Notes under the pieces: model-generated | Told to the model about the DNA's origin: nothing | The model's database searches: none | The model's input: only the letters and a program-made list of their open reading frames with translations | Translations under genes and position numbers: made by a program | Source: Hybos culiciformis | Taxonomy: Eukaryota; Arthropoda; Insecta; Diptera; Hybotidae | NCBI GenBank assembly: GCA_964007475.1 | Contig: OZ023273.1 | Coordinates: 40,921,525-40,985,524, forward strand | Direction: 5' to 3' | DNA length: 64,000 nucleotides | Shown here: one piece after another, positions 22,531-34,408 of the stretch | How positions within the stretch are numbered: position 1 is the stretch's first letter | How the letters are laid out: each line of letters opens with the position of its first letter

Positions 22531-25500
22531 AAAAAATCTGGTATCAATAATTGAAATCTAGCAAGGAGAAATAGATGATAATTGCAGAAACTAGATTTTA
22601 ATAATTTTTCAAATTTGTCTAAAACTATTTTAAAACTATATTCTAGTTTTAAATTTCGGTTCTTGTAATCTAGTTTACCAAAATAACTGGAATATTAATG
22701 ATCTGAAATAGAATCTATATTCGGTAAATAATATGTAAAATTTTACCTAGAAATCTAGCTTTTGAGAACTAGATTTTTGCGTGAACTAGCTTTTGAAACT
22801 ATAAAACTATTTTCAATAATTGAATTTCCCAGTAAAAATCGTTTAACTAGATCAAAGCTAGGGATTCTAGCCAAAATTAATTTAGAGAGTACAGATGTAA
22901 TCAAATTTCCATGAATTCGGATTAAGCAAATTTTTTGAAAAAGTTTGCACAGAAATTGATTCAGGGTTCAGGTTAAAAAATGTGATCAGAATAACTTATT
23001 TTTTGTTTGTTAATCCAAATATATTGATTAATTTTTTTTCTGTATTGTAGAAATTGTATCAAAATTATTCAGTATTATCGAAGGAATTTCATTTTCCAAC
23101 CATATATAATGCATATATAAATTTATGAAAGCAATCATGATTATTATTTTAACACATATGTATATTATATATCTACCTACATACAAATATAGGAAAAAAA
23201 ATTACAAAAATGCATAAAATATATTTCAACAAACATACATATATCATTTATTTTTAGCATATTGTTCAGCATAGAATTGGTACAAATTTCAAAAAAAAAA
23301 AAATATAGTCGCATACTAACGATGAACAATAATATTGTGCATATAAAAAAAAGACACAACCATGAAGCATTAAAATAAAATATAAAATGCGTATCCTGAA
23401 AATTTTGTTATGGTTCTTTTCACCCCAAATAAAATTTATTTCATTCAAAAATTATATAAAAAAAAAATAAAATAATACATAGAATAATCATGTTCACTCT
23501 ATACAGTCTACTATACCCTTGTTTTTTTTCCATAAATATTTGCAAATAATTTCAACAGCATAAAATTCCTAAAAAAACATTAACATTAAACAAATAGAGA
23601 AAATCAATTATTATTAGACGATGATTTTTCAAATATTTTTATTTCTAACTTAATTTCGGTGATTTATTTTCATTCTATTCAAGGGTGGCTTTTTTCGCAA
23701 TTTCAGTTTCAAAGAGTAAATACAGGGAAAAAAAATTTACTTTTTCTCAGTGCGTTTTGAAAAGTTTTTACTTTGAATCATAATTGTTTTCAGAATTTGA
23801 CAATTGATTTTATTTTTGATTTATAGTTTTTATCGGTTCCTTTGGCCTCCTCAATTAACTTGATTTTTCCATTTGAATTAGAACCCATTTTTCTTCCATT
23901 AATGTCACAGTTTAACTAAAATTTAACTCTTAAAATAACTAATTTCAGTTTTTGTATGAAAATTAGAAATGAAATCAAATTAATATAAAACAAAAAATGT
24001 TCTATCCTAATATAATTTCTTTCAGTGTTTTTAAAATATTTTATTCTTGTTTTATATATATTTTTATGATATTATGACTGTTTATAATTTTATTTTAATG
24101 AAAATTTCTAAATTAATTTAATGTATATACGCTATATGTATGTAAACATGATGTATAATTATATGTAAATGTATAAAAGTGGATGTTTGCACATATACTC
24201 ATGTTTATATTTATGTTTATATTACGAAAAAAAATGATAAAATATTTTTATATTATTTATTATTTTTAATAAAATAAAAATAATAAGACGAAATAAAAAT
24301 ATTTGTAAATACATATATTAATATTTTAGGAATTTCGTAATAAAGTCAAGTTGTACATTTTGATTGTTGTGAAGCTTGTTATTATACGATTAAATTTCCT
24401 GTCTTTCTGTCACTCTAAAATTCTGACAAGTCTTTTCTTTTGACCATTTAGTTTACATATAATGACTTTAAATTATCTTAAATTATAAGAAAAACAAGAG
24501 CACACATATACATTATATCCAAATGAAAAGAAAAACTAGAAATATAAATTGTCTTTTACAAAGTAAAACTAGAAATAAAAGTGAAAGTAATTAATAATTT
24601 CTATTTAATATCTATTCATTATTCCAGAACTACTTTCTTCAATTTCTTTATATATTTTTCTTCTAAAAAGAAACATTAAATAATATTGTTTCTTAAAATA
24701 TTTTATTTGAATTTTATAAGCCTAAAAATTTAATATTTTATTATTAATTAAAAAATTTTTTCTAAATAACTGAATTTCACAGTATCTTCACAATATATTG
24801 CTATAGTAAGAAGGGTTGTTTCAGGTTCATTTACCATTTCAGATTAAAAATATTATAATATCCCCATAAATTTTCAAATTAAAGCAACGATCCTATCTTT
24901 GTATTATAGTCCCATCTTTGTTTAAATTTAGAAGTTGTTGAAAAAAAAAACTTCCAAATATATTCAAACTTCTTGATAATTTTTATACTTAAAATTATTC
25001 GACAATTTTTATTTTTCTACTTAATTTCATCTCAAAGGATGCTTTTTTTCAAAGAAATTTTTTTAAGTGGAGAATAAAAATATAAAACACATAGTTACAT
25101 TCTTTTGACATGCAATATAATTTTATGATTGCACAATTGCAGCAATGTTATAAATTTTCCACACCCCAAATAATACAGTTTTTATTTTAAAAGATACCAA
25201 CATATATATAAACATAATATTTTTTTATTCATAAAAAGATTATTTTGGCCTGAAGCCATTCATGATCTGATAAAATATCTTATCCGATTAATTTAATGTC
25301 ATGTAAAAACTAAAACCATTACAAAATTACAACATAGTTTGTCATAAAGATAAATTTTTATACTATAAATACAATAAATTAATTGAAGGTTCGAAAAATT
25401 CACATGCTTCTTCATAACAACAAATAAATATAATTATTATAGTTTAAGAAAATAAACGTAATGTTTATAGAAAGTTTTTTATTGATATTTATTAATGTTT

Positions 25501-26295
25501 ATAATTTTTTTTTTTGGTACGAATCTAATATATAGTAGATTAGATATAATGGTTTTTCATGAAGATACTTAAATTTTAAAATAAAGCATATATACAATAT
25601 ACTTAAAGGTATTCTTCTAAATATTTAAATATCGAATTTAAAGTTTATAATCAAATTAAGTATAGTATATAGTATATTATCCTATACAAATTTGTAACCA
25701 AATCGAAATTTATTAAGAAATTCAAGCGCTTTTCTTCAATAATAAAAAAAATTTTAATATTTATTAATGCCATTAAAAACAAATTTTAAAAATATTATAC
25801 GAGAATATTTTATTCATATTAAGGTGTTGAAAAATGTCCATAAAATGTCTATGCTATTTAATGCGTAACATAATTGAGTGTCCGAGTATGTGTGAAAAAG
25901 CACAATGGGGTGGAAAATATCTATTTTAATATAAAAATTCATTAAAATTTTCAATAGCCACTGGGCTCATACTGTGTTCAGAAATTTATTTCCAAAATTT
26001 CTTTTGTTTTTATGTTTTATTATTATTATTTTATATCATTACGAAAACTGGTATTAAAAATGAAAATAAAAGGATATTTCAGAAATTTTTCTTTTCATTT
26101 GAACTGCAGGGTGGCCGGATAATTAAAGATCAAAGGTCATGCAATTGCATGTTATTCATAAAATTAATACCTAAGAGAGTAAAAATATTTGAGTATGTTT
26201 TCTGGACGATAATTTGTTTAATAGATTAAGAAAAATAATAATAAACATTACATATATTATTATTTTTGTATAAAAAAAAGGGTTTCTTGTAGTGA

Positions 26296-26321
26296 AATAA
26301 ATAATAATAATAATAATAATA
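26296..26321. repeat. (AAT)n microsatellite
   Basis: About eight AAT units. It lies ~75 bp before an (ATT)n run of similar length, so the two could pair as a hairpin. Confidence 0.9.
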
Positions 26322-26397
26322 AAAATAACTAACTATTCATAAAAATTTAAGCAAATAATATGAATTAAGAAACTGACATTTAATTATTATTTTTATA

Positions 26398-26427
26398 ATT
26401 ATTATTATTATTATTATTATTATTATT
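26398..26427. repeat. (ATT)n microsatellite
   Basis: About ten ATT units, complementary to the AAT run at 26296-26321. Confidence 0.9.
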
Positions 26428-29400
26428 TTTATTATATTATTAATATTACCATTAAAAATTTAGTTTATAAAATTAAAAGTGAATGGCTTGTTAGTTATAA
26501 TGCAATCTGTATTTATGACGCATTCAAATACATTTACATATTACGTTTTTAAAAGGATCTGATAATCTTCTGTTAATTAATTATTTTGATACGAGCCGCC
26601 CTTTTCGCCGCATAAAAATTCTAAATAAATTTAAAATTTTAATATTTAATAACGTTCTTTCGACTGGTAATCAAGTTTCATATATTTTTACTCCTTAATT
26701 TTTTTTCTAAATTTTGCAGGTGCCACAATATAAATTATTCAAAATTTATACAAATTTTTATCTAATAAAATGTTCTTAGTTCTTGACAAAAACAAAATAT
26801 TTTCTAAATATTATTTCGTTGAAACGCCTGCAGGATATTTATTTAAAATTTAGTTATTTTTAAACATTGTAAAAAAAAATTGGAATCATAATATTTCATT
26901 GACATTACATATGTTAACTTTTTATGTAAATTTTTCTTTTGAATAATTGAAAAAAAAATATATAAAGTAGAATATATTAAAAGAGCCACCCAATAAAATG
27001 TTTCAAAGGGGATAAATCAAAATAAATAATTAAAAAAAAAAAAAAACAAGAAATTACTAAAAAAAAACTGTCATCCCTTTTTACATCAATTTTCATAAAA
27101 CATATAATTCAAAGAGAAAGTCTTTTAGATTTCAATCAATGAAATATGATAATTAGATCAAATCATGTTTTGAATCATGTTTTCTATTCTAATAAAATAT
27201 TATTTCTGAGAGTTTTGATTTAAATCTATTTATCATTTTTCAATTGAACCTTTATGATGAATTTTTTCTTATTTTCATCTAACTTTTATTACAAGAATAT
27301 TGCTTTTTTAATCTTTCTTATTGTACTTGGCTCAGGTATGAGCTTACCGAGGTTATATCATTTCGATATTTGAAAATTCAACAAAAATCCCTTAAAGATT
27401 AAAGAATTTTCATGAAATCTACAAATTATCAAGTTCATTATGTACAAAAGTGACTTGAACAGTATCTACCATTCTCAATAATCAATATTATTTTTATTCA
27501 ATTTTCAGATAATATTTCAGTTAAAATAACAAAAACTGATAACAATCATTAAGAAGTCTCATATTTCACTCCAAACTTCTATCTCAATATCCCTGCTTTT
27601 TTTTTTGAACATATTATTTAAATACTGATGTAATATTTTTTTTGACAATTATAAAAATATATATTTTGATCAAAATCTTAGGACCAACAATTTTTTTTGT
27701 ACTTAAATAAACAAAAATAGAAAATTATATTAATCTTCCAATGAACTTTATGTATTAAATTCAACCCTTTTTAAGAATTATTTTCATCTTTTTCCTTTGC
27801 AGTGAAATAAATTTGCAAATTCAATCACAAAAAAAAATACTTGAACTTGTACATATGTATCGATATAAACATCATACTAGTGAGTTCAAATACTTAAATT
27901 CAGGCCGGCCTTCCGACAAAAAAATAAATATATAAAAAAAACTCCAAAAAACATTAATACTTTTATGAAAAAGGTTTTTCAAACGTATTTTTTAAGTACC
28001 AGCACGTTTTGCTCATTTTCGATAATTCGTATACTTGAAAAATTATGCATCCACAATATTTCATTGGTAAAATAAACAGTTTCTAAATTCTTATCAAATT
28101 TAATATTTCAATTTTAATATTATTCTTATTTTTGAATTTATTTTTATTTTTTTTTTCAATATTCAAAGAAGTTTCTTCGTTATTTTCTTTTTCCCAATAT
28201 TGAAATCATATTAAAATAACATTAGGGCACGTGCAATGGTCGCGTGTCCAGAGATTTCAACAAAAAAAAAAGACATACACATGATATCTTATGAAAATTT
28301 AAAATAAAAAACAATAAACATTCTTTATTGTATATATATGTTGTACATAACGTTTCCTTATTTCATAAAATTTAATTCATGTTTAAAATTACGATTACTC
28401 TTCAATATCTAATAAATAACGCTATTGAAGATTATATGTCTTGGCATCATAAATTAATTTCAATCACTTAATATAATTTTTTGATCTAAAAAATTGTGTT
28501 TTTTATTTTAAATTTAGAAGTGATATTTTTTTAAGTTCAAAACGGAAGAATAGCTCGTCATATTTTCGTACATGATTTTAAAAAGGGACAAAAACTAACG
28601 TAATAAAGATGTACAGAAATACATAAGATAGAAAAACCCTCAAAAAGAAATGTTATTACTTACGAAACAATTTTAATAAATATCAATTTTATTTTAACAC
28701 TATTTGTCTTTTATTTCAAAAGTTAAATAGGACCAGACTAAGAATCATATATATCGCTTGAAAGAGAAACTTTTAAAACTTCTTATGGCTTCGACTGTAT
28801 AAATTTGCTTTTTATTTGCTTTTTAGTTCCAGAAAAGATTATATTTTTTAATTCCTATCCTGAATTTGTTTGTTTTTAAGTGTAGTTTTTACAGTTAAAT
28901 GTTAGCGATGGTACCATCATTATCCCGCATACCCAAAAAACAGACAATTTATTTGTTAAAAATATATTTGGTATTCTTTTTTAGCTATAAAATTAAAACA
29001 AAACGTCTTAAATATTAACATTTATTTGCGATTTTTAATGATTCATTTTCTTTTTTTGACATTATTATAAGAATTGCACCATGTACCCGAATTCGTTATG
29101 AAAAATGTGTTATGAATTTATTAGCAAAATATTATACATTAAAAAAAATTATACATATTTAAAAATTCATTCCAAGAATGATCAAATTATCTTTTAAACG
29201 CGGTCAGTGAATGAAATAATTTATCTCTGTGAAAATTTATTTAAACAACATAATTCTGCTTGGATTAAAATCCTTCGTACATACATTCACAGTATAATAC
29301 AATATAGATATGTATATAATTTTCCTTTTTTTTGGTGTTTTGTATTTTTAATCATTTTGAAATTTGATTCAAATGATTTATAACATTTTGCGGGATATCG

Positions 29401-30099
29401 TTGTATATAAACATTATATCAAAAAAACATAAGGTTAGATTTGAATCATATTATAAATGCAGTCCCTTTGTTATATTTTTTTTTTGAAATGACATGCACG
29501 CTTTCGGTTTAAACGAAAAGATAATATACTTAAAAAAATTTGTTCAACCCTTTTTTACTATCAATTTTTTTTTTTTTAGATCTTCAGTAGATATATTCAA
29601 TTTTTTAAGCTTCTATTAATTTATGTGATAAAATACACCAGTTAGGTATTTTACGCATTTTAACGTGATATATGAATCAACTATTTAGTATAAATTTCTG
29701 ATAAGTTCTATTTTTGAAACATTGGATAATTATAGTATATCCTTTAACACTTTATTCGGAAACAATGAAAGAATAAATACTAATACATAAAGTCCGAGTC
29801 TTGGTTTGAAACCTATAGAGACGTACACGGAGAGAAAAGATTGCTAAAATCATGTAAAATCTGAATAAATCATGGAAAAAAAGGACTTGTTTTTGACCCG
29901 TTCGCCTTTTTTCTGGAATCATGTATTTGTTTTACATAAATTTTAGAACTTTTTCATGCACATAACAATCAACTTTACTTCATGAAAGAAATATTGTTTG
30001 CGTGAATGAAGAAATAATAAGACATTGCAATGTGCGAGTTTTTTGATAATTCGTGTAAAAGAAACACGAATCAAGAAACGCATGACACATTTTTGATTT

Positions 30100-30170
30100 C
30101 AATAGCTCAGCCTATAGGTAGAGATGCCGGTTTGCAATGCTGAGGACCCAGGTTCGAATCTTGAAGAGGA
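30100..30170 (+). pseudogene. tRNA-Cys-like core sequence, plus strand
   Basis: The A-box region is TAGCTCAGCC...TAGGTAGAG, the loop TTTGCAATGC gives anticodon GCA, and the B box GGTTCGAATCT is one base from consensus. Four of five anticodon-stem pairs can form. The acceptor ends do not pair. Confidence 0.72.
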
Positions 30171-30179
30171 CAATTATGA

Positions 30180-30395
30180 GAAAAAAAAATTTTTTTTTTA
30201 TATTTATTATTTTTTTTAATTTTATTTTTTTTATTTTTTTCTTATATTTTTTTTTTTTTTTTTTAATTTTATTTTTATTTTTTTTTATTTTAATTTTTTT
30301 TTATTTATTAATTTTTTTTATTTATAATTTTTTATTTATTTTATTTATATTTATTAAATTTAATTTTATTAAATTTAATTTATTTATTTGATTTT
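30180..30395. repeat. T-rich low-complexity tract between two tRNA-like sequences
   Basis: Almost only T with single A interruptions (TTTTTATT-type). The open frame running through it (30137-30391) is an artefact. Runs of T downstream of a plus-strand Pol III promoter would act as terminators. Confidence 0.85.
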
Positions 30396-30398
30396 TCT

Positions 30399-30471
30399 TA
30401 TGCCCTCTTCGGGATTCGAACCTTGTTCTTTTGCATTGCAAACGTTCAACTCTACCCCTAGGCTAAGCAAT
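30399..30471 (-). pseudogene. tRNA-Cys-like core sequence, minus strand
   Basis: On the minus strand the A-box region is TTGCTTAGCCTAGGGGTAG, the loop TTTGCAATGC gives anticodon GCA, and the B box GGTTCGAATCC is perfect and followed by CGAAGAGGGCATAAG. The upstream flank carries AATTTATATTTTCTATTTT, shared with the cores at 22.4 and 52.0 kb. Confidence 0.76.
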
Positions 30472-31003
30472 TGAAATTTAGGACGTGTGTAAAATAGAAA
30501 ATATAAATTCTATACTGACTATAATATCTTTCTTAAGATTTAAAAAATTTCATTCAATCAAGAATAATATATTTAACTTATGGAAAACTGTAACCATATA
30601 ATATGAAAAAATTATCATCAAATAAGAAATGTATTCGCAAAGAATCATGTTTTTAATTTTCATGTTTCGTTAAAAAAAAAAATACACAAACGAAGGAAAA
30701 AAATTCTTAAACTGTGTTAGAATCAGATTAAGTAAATATTTACTTAAATTAAGAAATATTTACATAAATAGAGAAATAATTACATGATTAATGAAAATAA
30801 GCCCATTAAATCTAGCAAAATAAGTTTACTTGAATCATGGAAAAAGCCATAAATAACAGACGAGAAAAAATTGCAAAATTCAAGCAAGTATTTAAGAAAT
30901 CAAGTGAATTCGCTTTGAATTATGAAAATTTCGTTTTTTTCATAAATTTTAGTGATTATGAAAGTGTATTGCACGATTCTAGAAATTTTTTTCCCTCAGT
31001 GTA

Positions 31004-33473
31004 GATATAGAATATTGATAACGGTCGTAAATATAATAAAAATTTAAAGGCTACATTGTAGTTATTTAAATGCAGCGAATGTAAAAGTTTTAACGTAATT
31101 TTGATGTGTTCTCTGAGTTTTGAAAAAATATTCTATAAATACTGTGTTATCAGAATTTTTTTAATTATAAATCTTAAAACGAATTTTTGTCGGTTATTTC
31201 AATTCGAAATTCGTGCAAAAATTATGGATATATCTTTGGGTTGAATAAAGGACTCTTTTTATGATTTAAAATTTTTAACCAAAAACAAAACCAAAAATGA
31301 ATTTTCAAAAATTTAGCATCAAAATTATCATCATATTTTGCAAAATTCATATTGAATTCACTATTATCTTAATGTAAATTTGATACATAATGAAATATTA
31401 AAGTAAAAAAACTAATACTCAAATATACCAATAAAATAATTACCTTATTCGTATAAGAAAAACACAACTTCTATTATGCTTTATCTTACAATTTTCCTCA
31501 ATAATAATATATCATACTGTTGTACTCTCATTTAACATTCATATAACTACTATTACTTATTTAAGTATAATAACATTTTTTTAAGTTAAAAGTGCAATAA
31601 AAAATTTTGAAATATTTCTGATATTCACGTTAATCAAGGTAAAGTCTGCGGTTTGCCATGAATGTAAACTAGTAGAATGAGAGACGCGATTTTTGCTAAT
31701 ATCAATATGTATTACAAAATATAGTATTTATTGATACATAAATGTTTCATATTGGTGTTTTTTGCAAAAAATTTAAGTATACTGATAGAATATTGTCAAT
31801 ATTTGTGTTGATTAAGTTATTTTCCTATAAATCCGTCAAAAAAAATATTTTTTTTAACTACAATGAAGTTTTAAACTAAATCTTCAATATAGCGACTAGT
31901 AATTTCTGAATTTTTCACCCTATTCTAAAACAAATTTAAAACTACTTTACTTTTGAAAAGTATTTTTAATCCTAAAACGTTTGCTTTTTAACAATTTATT
32001 GACGTTTAAATTTAGAAAAAAATTTTTTATGTAGATTTTAATGATGTTTAAAATTTTTGAATGAAAATTAATATCGGACACGTGACAAAAATCCTAGAAT
32101 GATTCTTTAATTGTTTCAATTTACCAAAACTCAAGGAATTTTTGTTTCAATTAAAAAGTAGAAGTTAGATAAGTTAGATACGTATTATGATTAAGGCAAC
32201 ATATTTGTCAAAAAAGGATAAAAAAAAAATTAAAATCGAACAAAATATATATGTACGTACATATCTATATGGGAAAAATTAAGTCATCACAAAAATTTGG
32301 TGAAAAATCATTTTGTATGTACCTACTGATGAATCATTTTTGTCATATCATTTTCATTTAAAAAACTGAAAAAAAAAACATTTTTATTAAGGCATGAAAC
32401 AATTAAGAATTTTTAGACTATATGTATCTACTTCAAAAAAAAATTTACATAATTTTTAATTTGAATAATGAAATGCGAATACAAATTGCTTTTGATATGT
32501 GTATATAATGTTTGGTAAATGAGCATTATATTATATAGTGATGTTGTATATTATGTATTTTTAATTTATTGGATTGTTGATGGAAGCAGCATTATCCTTT
32601 TATATTGTGTGTCTGCTATTCAAAGCAAAATTTTTTTTAAATAAAAATATCAAGATTTATCTAATATTAATTCTAAGCTTTTTGAAGGTATTTTGAAATA
32701 ATTTAAAATTTTAAATATTAATTCTATTTACATAGGTGTATCTATACAATTTCGTAGATAATTAATATGTCGCAATTACTTAAGCTTAATTGATTATGCA
32801 GCTTAAACATACGGCAATACGGAAAATTATAAAATCAATCGAAAGGACCTATAGTAAATTTACCAATCTCTTAAAATAAGGTATGCAATTTATCCAACTA
32901 TAAAAATATATATTGAAAACTTTTAAACAACAATTTTTTTTAACAAAAAATGTTTGTAACATTTTCCAAATAAATAAGTGTGTCACTTTTAAATAACGAA
33001 TGTATTCTGAGTGTTGCTATCAAATTGTCAAACACTATCTTATTTAATTTTCTATTTTATAGCATTGAAAGTTTTTTTTTACGTGCAGCTGACAGTATGT
33101 ATAGTTGCAACGTATTGCACTCACTTGCAATTAAAATATATTGCAATTAAAATATATTGCTTATGTGCTAATTTCTAAAATCAATCAATAATTTTTTATG
33201 TATTTTTTTTCCCTTTAAATAAATTTCTAAAAAAAAAAATTAAAAATTAATTTATAACTTTACCGTATACTTTTTCACTTTTTCAGAAATCTGTCTAAAA
33301 ATATAATGAATTTCAATTTCATTTAATGAACTTATAATCGAAAGATATATTCAATGTTAAAAAATACTTAAAATTTGCATAATAGATTGTTTTTAATGGA
33401 AAAAATAGCAAGATATGAAATATTTATAATTTTTAACGTTTTTATACCTTGCTAATGCGTATCTTCTAGATCA
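31004..33473. other. AT-rich non-coding sequence
   Basis: No gene or element recognised. It includes a 16-bp unit (TTGCAATTAAAATATA) repeated twice plus four bases at about 33125-33160. Confidence 0.6.
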
Positions 33474-33654
33474 GAGGTTCTCAACTTTTTTATGCAGCAG
33501 CTAAATTTTTCAAACTATCTTGTCGCACTGCTTTATCAGATAAATAAATTATATAAATGAAAAACAAACATTATGCATAATACATACAATTTTTATTTAG
33601 GGCTAATTAACTAATAATCTATAATTATAAATTATAATAGTATTTTAGTTGTTG

Positions 33655-33861
33655 TTATTTTTCTTGAATTAGGCTTGAAATAGAGAATCTAATTTGAAAA
33701 AACCTGGCGCAAGGTACCATCACTAATTTCTGCCCCTTGGCATTTGCAAGTGACGAAATCCTTATCTCATAGAAATAAGTTGTGGCATATGGAACAAAAT
33801 GTTGATGTGCTATTTCAGCTATAATCTTGGATATGATATTAATTAAATTTTTACGTACAGT
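33655..33861 (-). pseudogene. hAT transposase C-terminus, ZBED/SCAND3-like relic
   Basis: A minus-strand frame without an ATG reads HFVPYATTYFYEIRISSLAN then AKGQKLV, and ends with RFSISSLIQEK and a stop at 33655-33657. This aligns with the conserved end of animal ZBED5/SCAND3-type hAT proteins (LPF.TTYLCESGFS.L..IKTK.R..L....LR.ALS.I.P.I). The key CESGFS motif has decayed to YEIRIS, so it is long dead. Confidence 0.68.
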
Positions 33862-33869
33862 TCTTTATT

Positions 33870-34079
33870 TTACCAGCTTCTCGTTTGCAATATTATAACA
33901 CCTCGCACTCCCAGATAGTCCAGCTCGCACTCAATGTTAGGATCCACTGTTTTAGATACATAATGCATATAATTATGTAACAAAAAGGCATTTTTATCGA
34001 AGCTATCAGAAAAATAATCTAAGAGTGTTACAATTTCAATTCCAAAATAAAATAAAACAATGTCGGTTGATCCTGTCAA
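33870..34079 (-). pseudogene. Open frame upstream of the hAT relic, unrecognised
   Basis: Sixty-nine codons with balanced composition (contains VDPNIECELDYLGVRGVII), ending 8 bp before the transposase relic frame and in a different frame from it. It may be the upstream part of the same dead transposase after a frameshift, but I see no diagnostic hAT motif in it. Confidence 0.35.
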
Positions 34080-34145
34080 TTAATCAAATCCATATATGTA
34101 CTTTTATTTATGTACTTATGAATTTATTACCAAAAGAAATTAAAT

Positions 34146-34404
34146 GAGCCGTTTATTTTGAAAGTGGTTTAAGTCCATTTTTTAAAAAAAAAATAGTTAA
34201 TGATAACAATAAGCACAATAGTATATATTCTTTTTATTTATAAACAATTTTAGTCTAGTATCATTAAAACCGCTTTGATTTTGACACTTGAAAATTAGCT
34301 TATGGAAATATTAATGTATATTTTTAAATCAATTCAAACACAAAACCTTAAATATCTCAATACAAGAACAAATGGACTTAAACCACTTTCCAAATAAACG
34401 GCTC
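34146..34404. mobile_element. Small inverted-repeat element, 259 bp
   Basis: Terminal inverted repeats of about 38 bp begin GAGCCGTTTATTTTGAAAG on the left and GAGCCGTTTATTTGGAAAG read inward from the right, both continuing TGGTTTAAGTCCATTT; only one or two mismatches are visible. AAAT lies directly outside both ends (34142-34145, 34405-34408) and may be a short target duplication. The interior is AT-rich with no coding. Confidence 0.85.
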
Positions 34405-34408
34405 AAAT

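Larger units (their letters stand above)
22048..22891. mobile_element. TA-flanked inverted-repeat element with CTAG words and tRNA-like core
   Basis: The outer 12 bp, TACTCTCTAAAT at 22048, match the reverse complement at 22880-22891 exactly; similarity continues inward through TTGGCTAGA with a few mismatches. Both ends begin with TA, consistent with a TA target duplication as in Tc1/mariner-type elements. The two shoulders (22070-22240 and 22560-22870) are crowded with variants of CTAGATT/AATCTAG, more than 20 CTAG sites in all. The centre (22340-22530) holds two tRNA-Cys-like sequences facing away from each other. No transposase. I found no second copy with these ends in the window. Confidence 0.85.
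22892..29823. other. AT-rich non-coding sequence
   Basis: No gene supported over almost 7 kb. It contains microsatellites at 26296-26321 and 26398-26427 (listed separately), an A/T-run palindrome at 23723-23752 ending CTCAGTG, and a lone hAT-like end CAGGGTGGCCGGA near 26107. Chance frames at 23177-23448 are tracts of F, I, Y and L. Confidence 0.55.
29824..31003. mobile_element. TA-flanked inverted-repeat element with AATCATG words and tRNA-like core
   Basis: The left end TACACGGAGAGAAAAGATT pairs with the right end (read inward, TACACTGAGGGAAAAAAATT), and similarity continues through CTARAATCRTG. Both ends begin with TA. Shoulders at 29840-30080 and 30630-30980 repeat AATCATG/CATGATT variants and also share TTTACATAAAT and CATAAATTTTAG. 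The centre has two tRNA-Cys-like sequences facing each other (30100-30170 plus, 30399-30471 minus) around a ~210 bp almost pure T/A stretch. No transposase. Confidence 0.82.
33474..34080 (-). mobile_element. hAT transposon relic, one end recognisable
   Basis: CAGAGGTTCTCAACTTTTTT at 33474 is a typical hAT terminal sequence, and 180 bp inside it lies a decayed transposase C-terminus on the minus strand (33655-33861). No matching second end or target duplication was found, so the right boundary is a guess based on where composition turns AT-rich again. Confidence 0.65.

Noticed and set aside
26107..26120. hAT-like terminal sequence CAGGGTGGCCGGA
   Set aside because: No partner end or target duplication found nearby.
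30137..30391. 84-residue plus-strand frame
   Set aside because: Translation of a T homopolymer tract between two tRNA-like sequences.
22343..30471. Functional tRNA-Cys genes
   Set aside because: GCA loops and A/B boxes are present, but acceptor stems fail and they sit in transposon cores.
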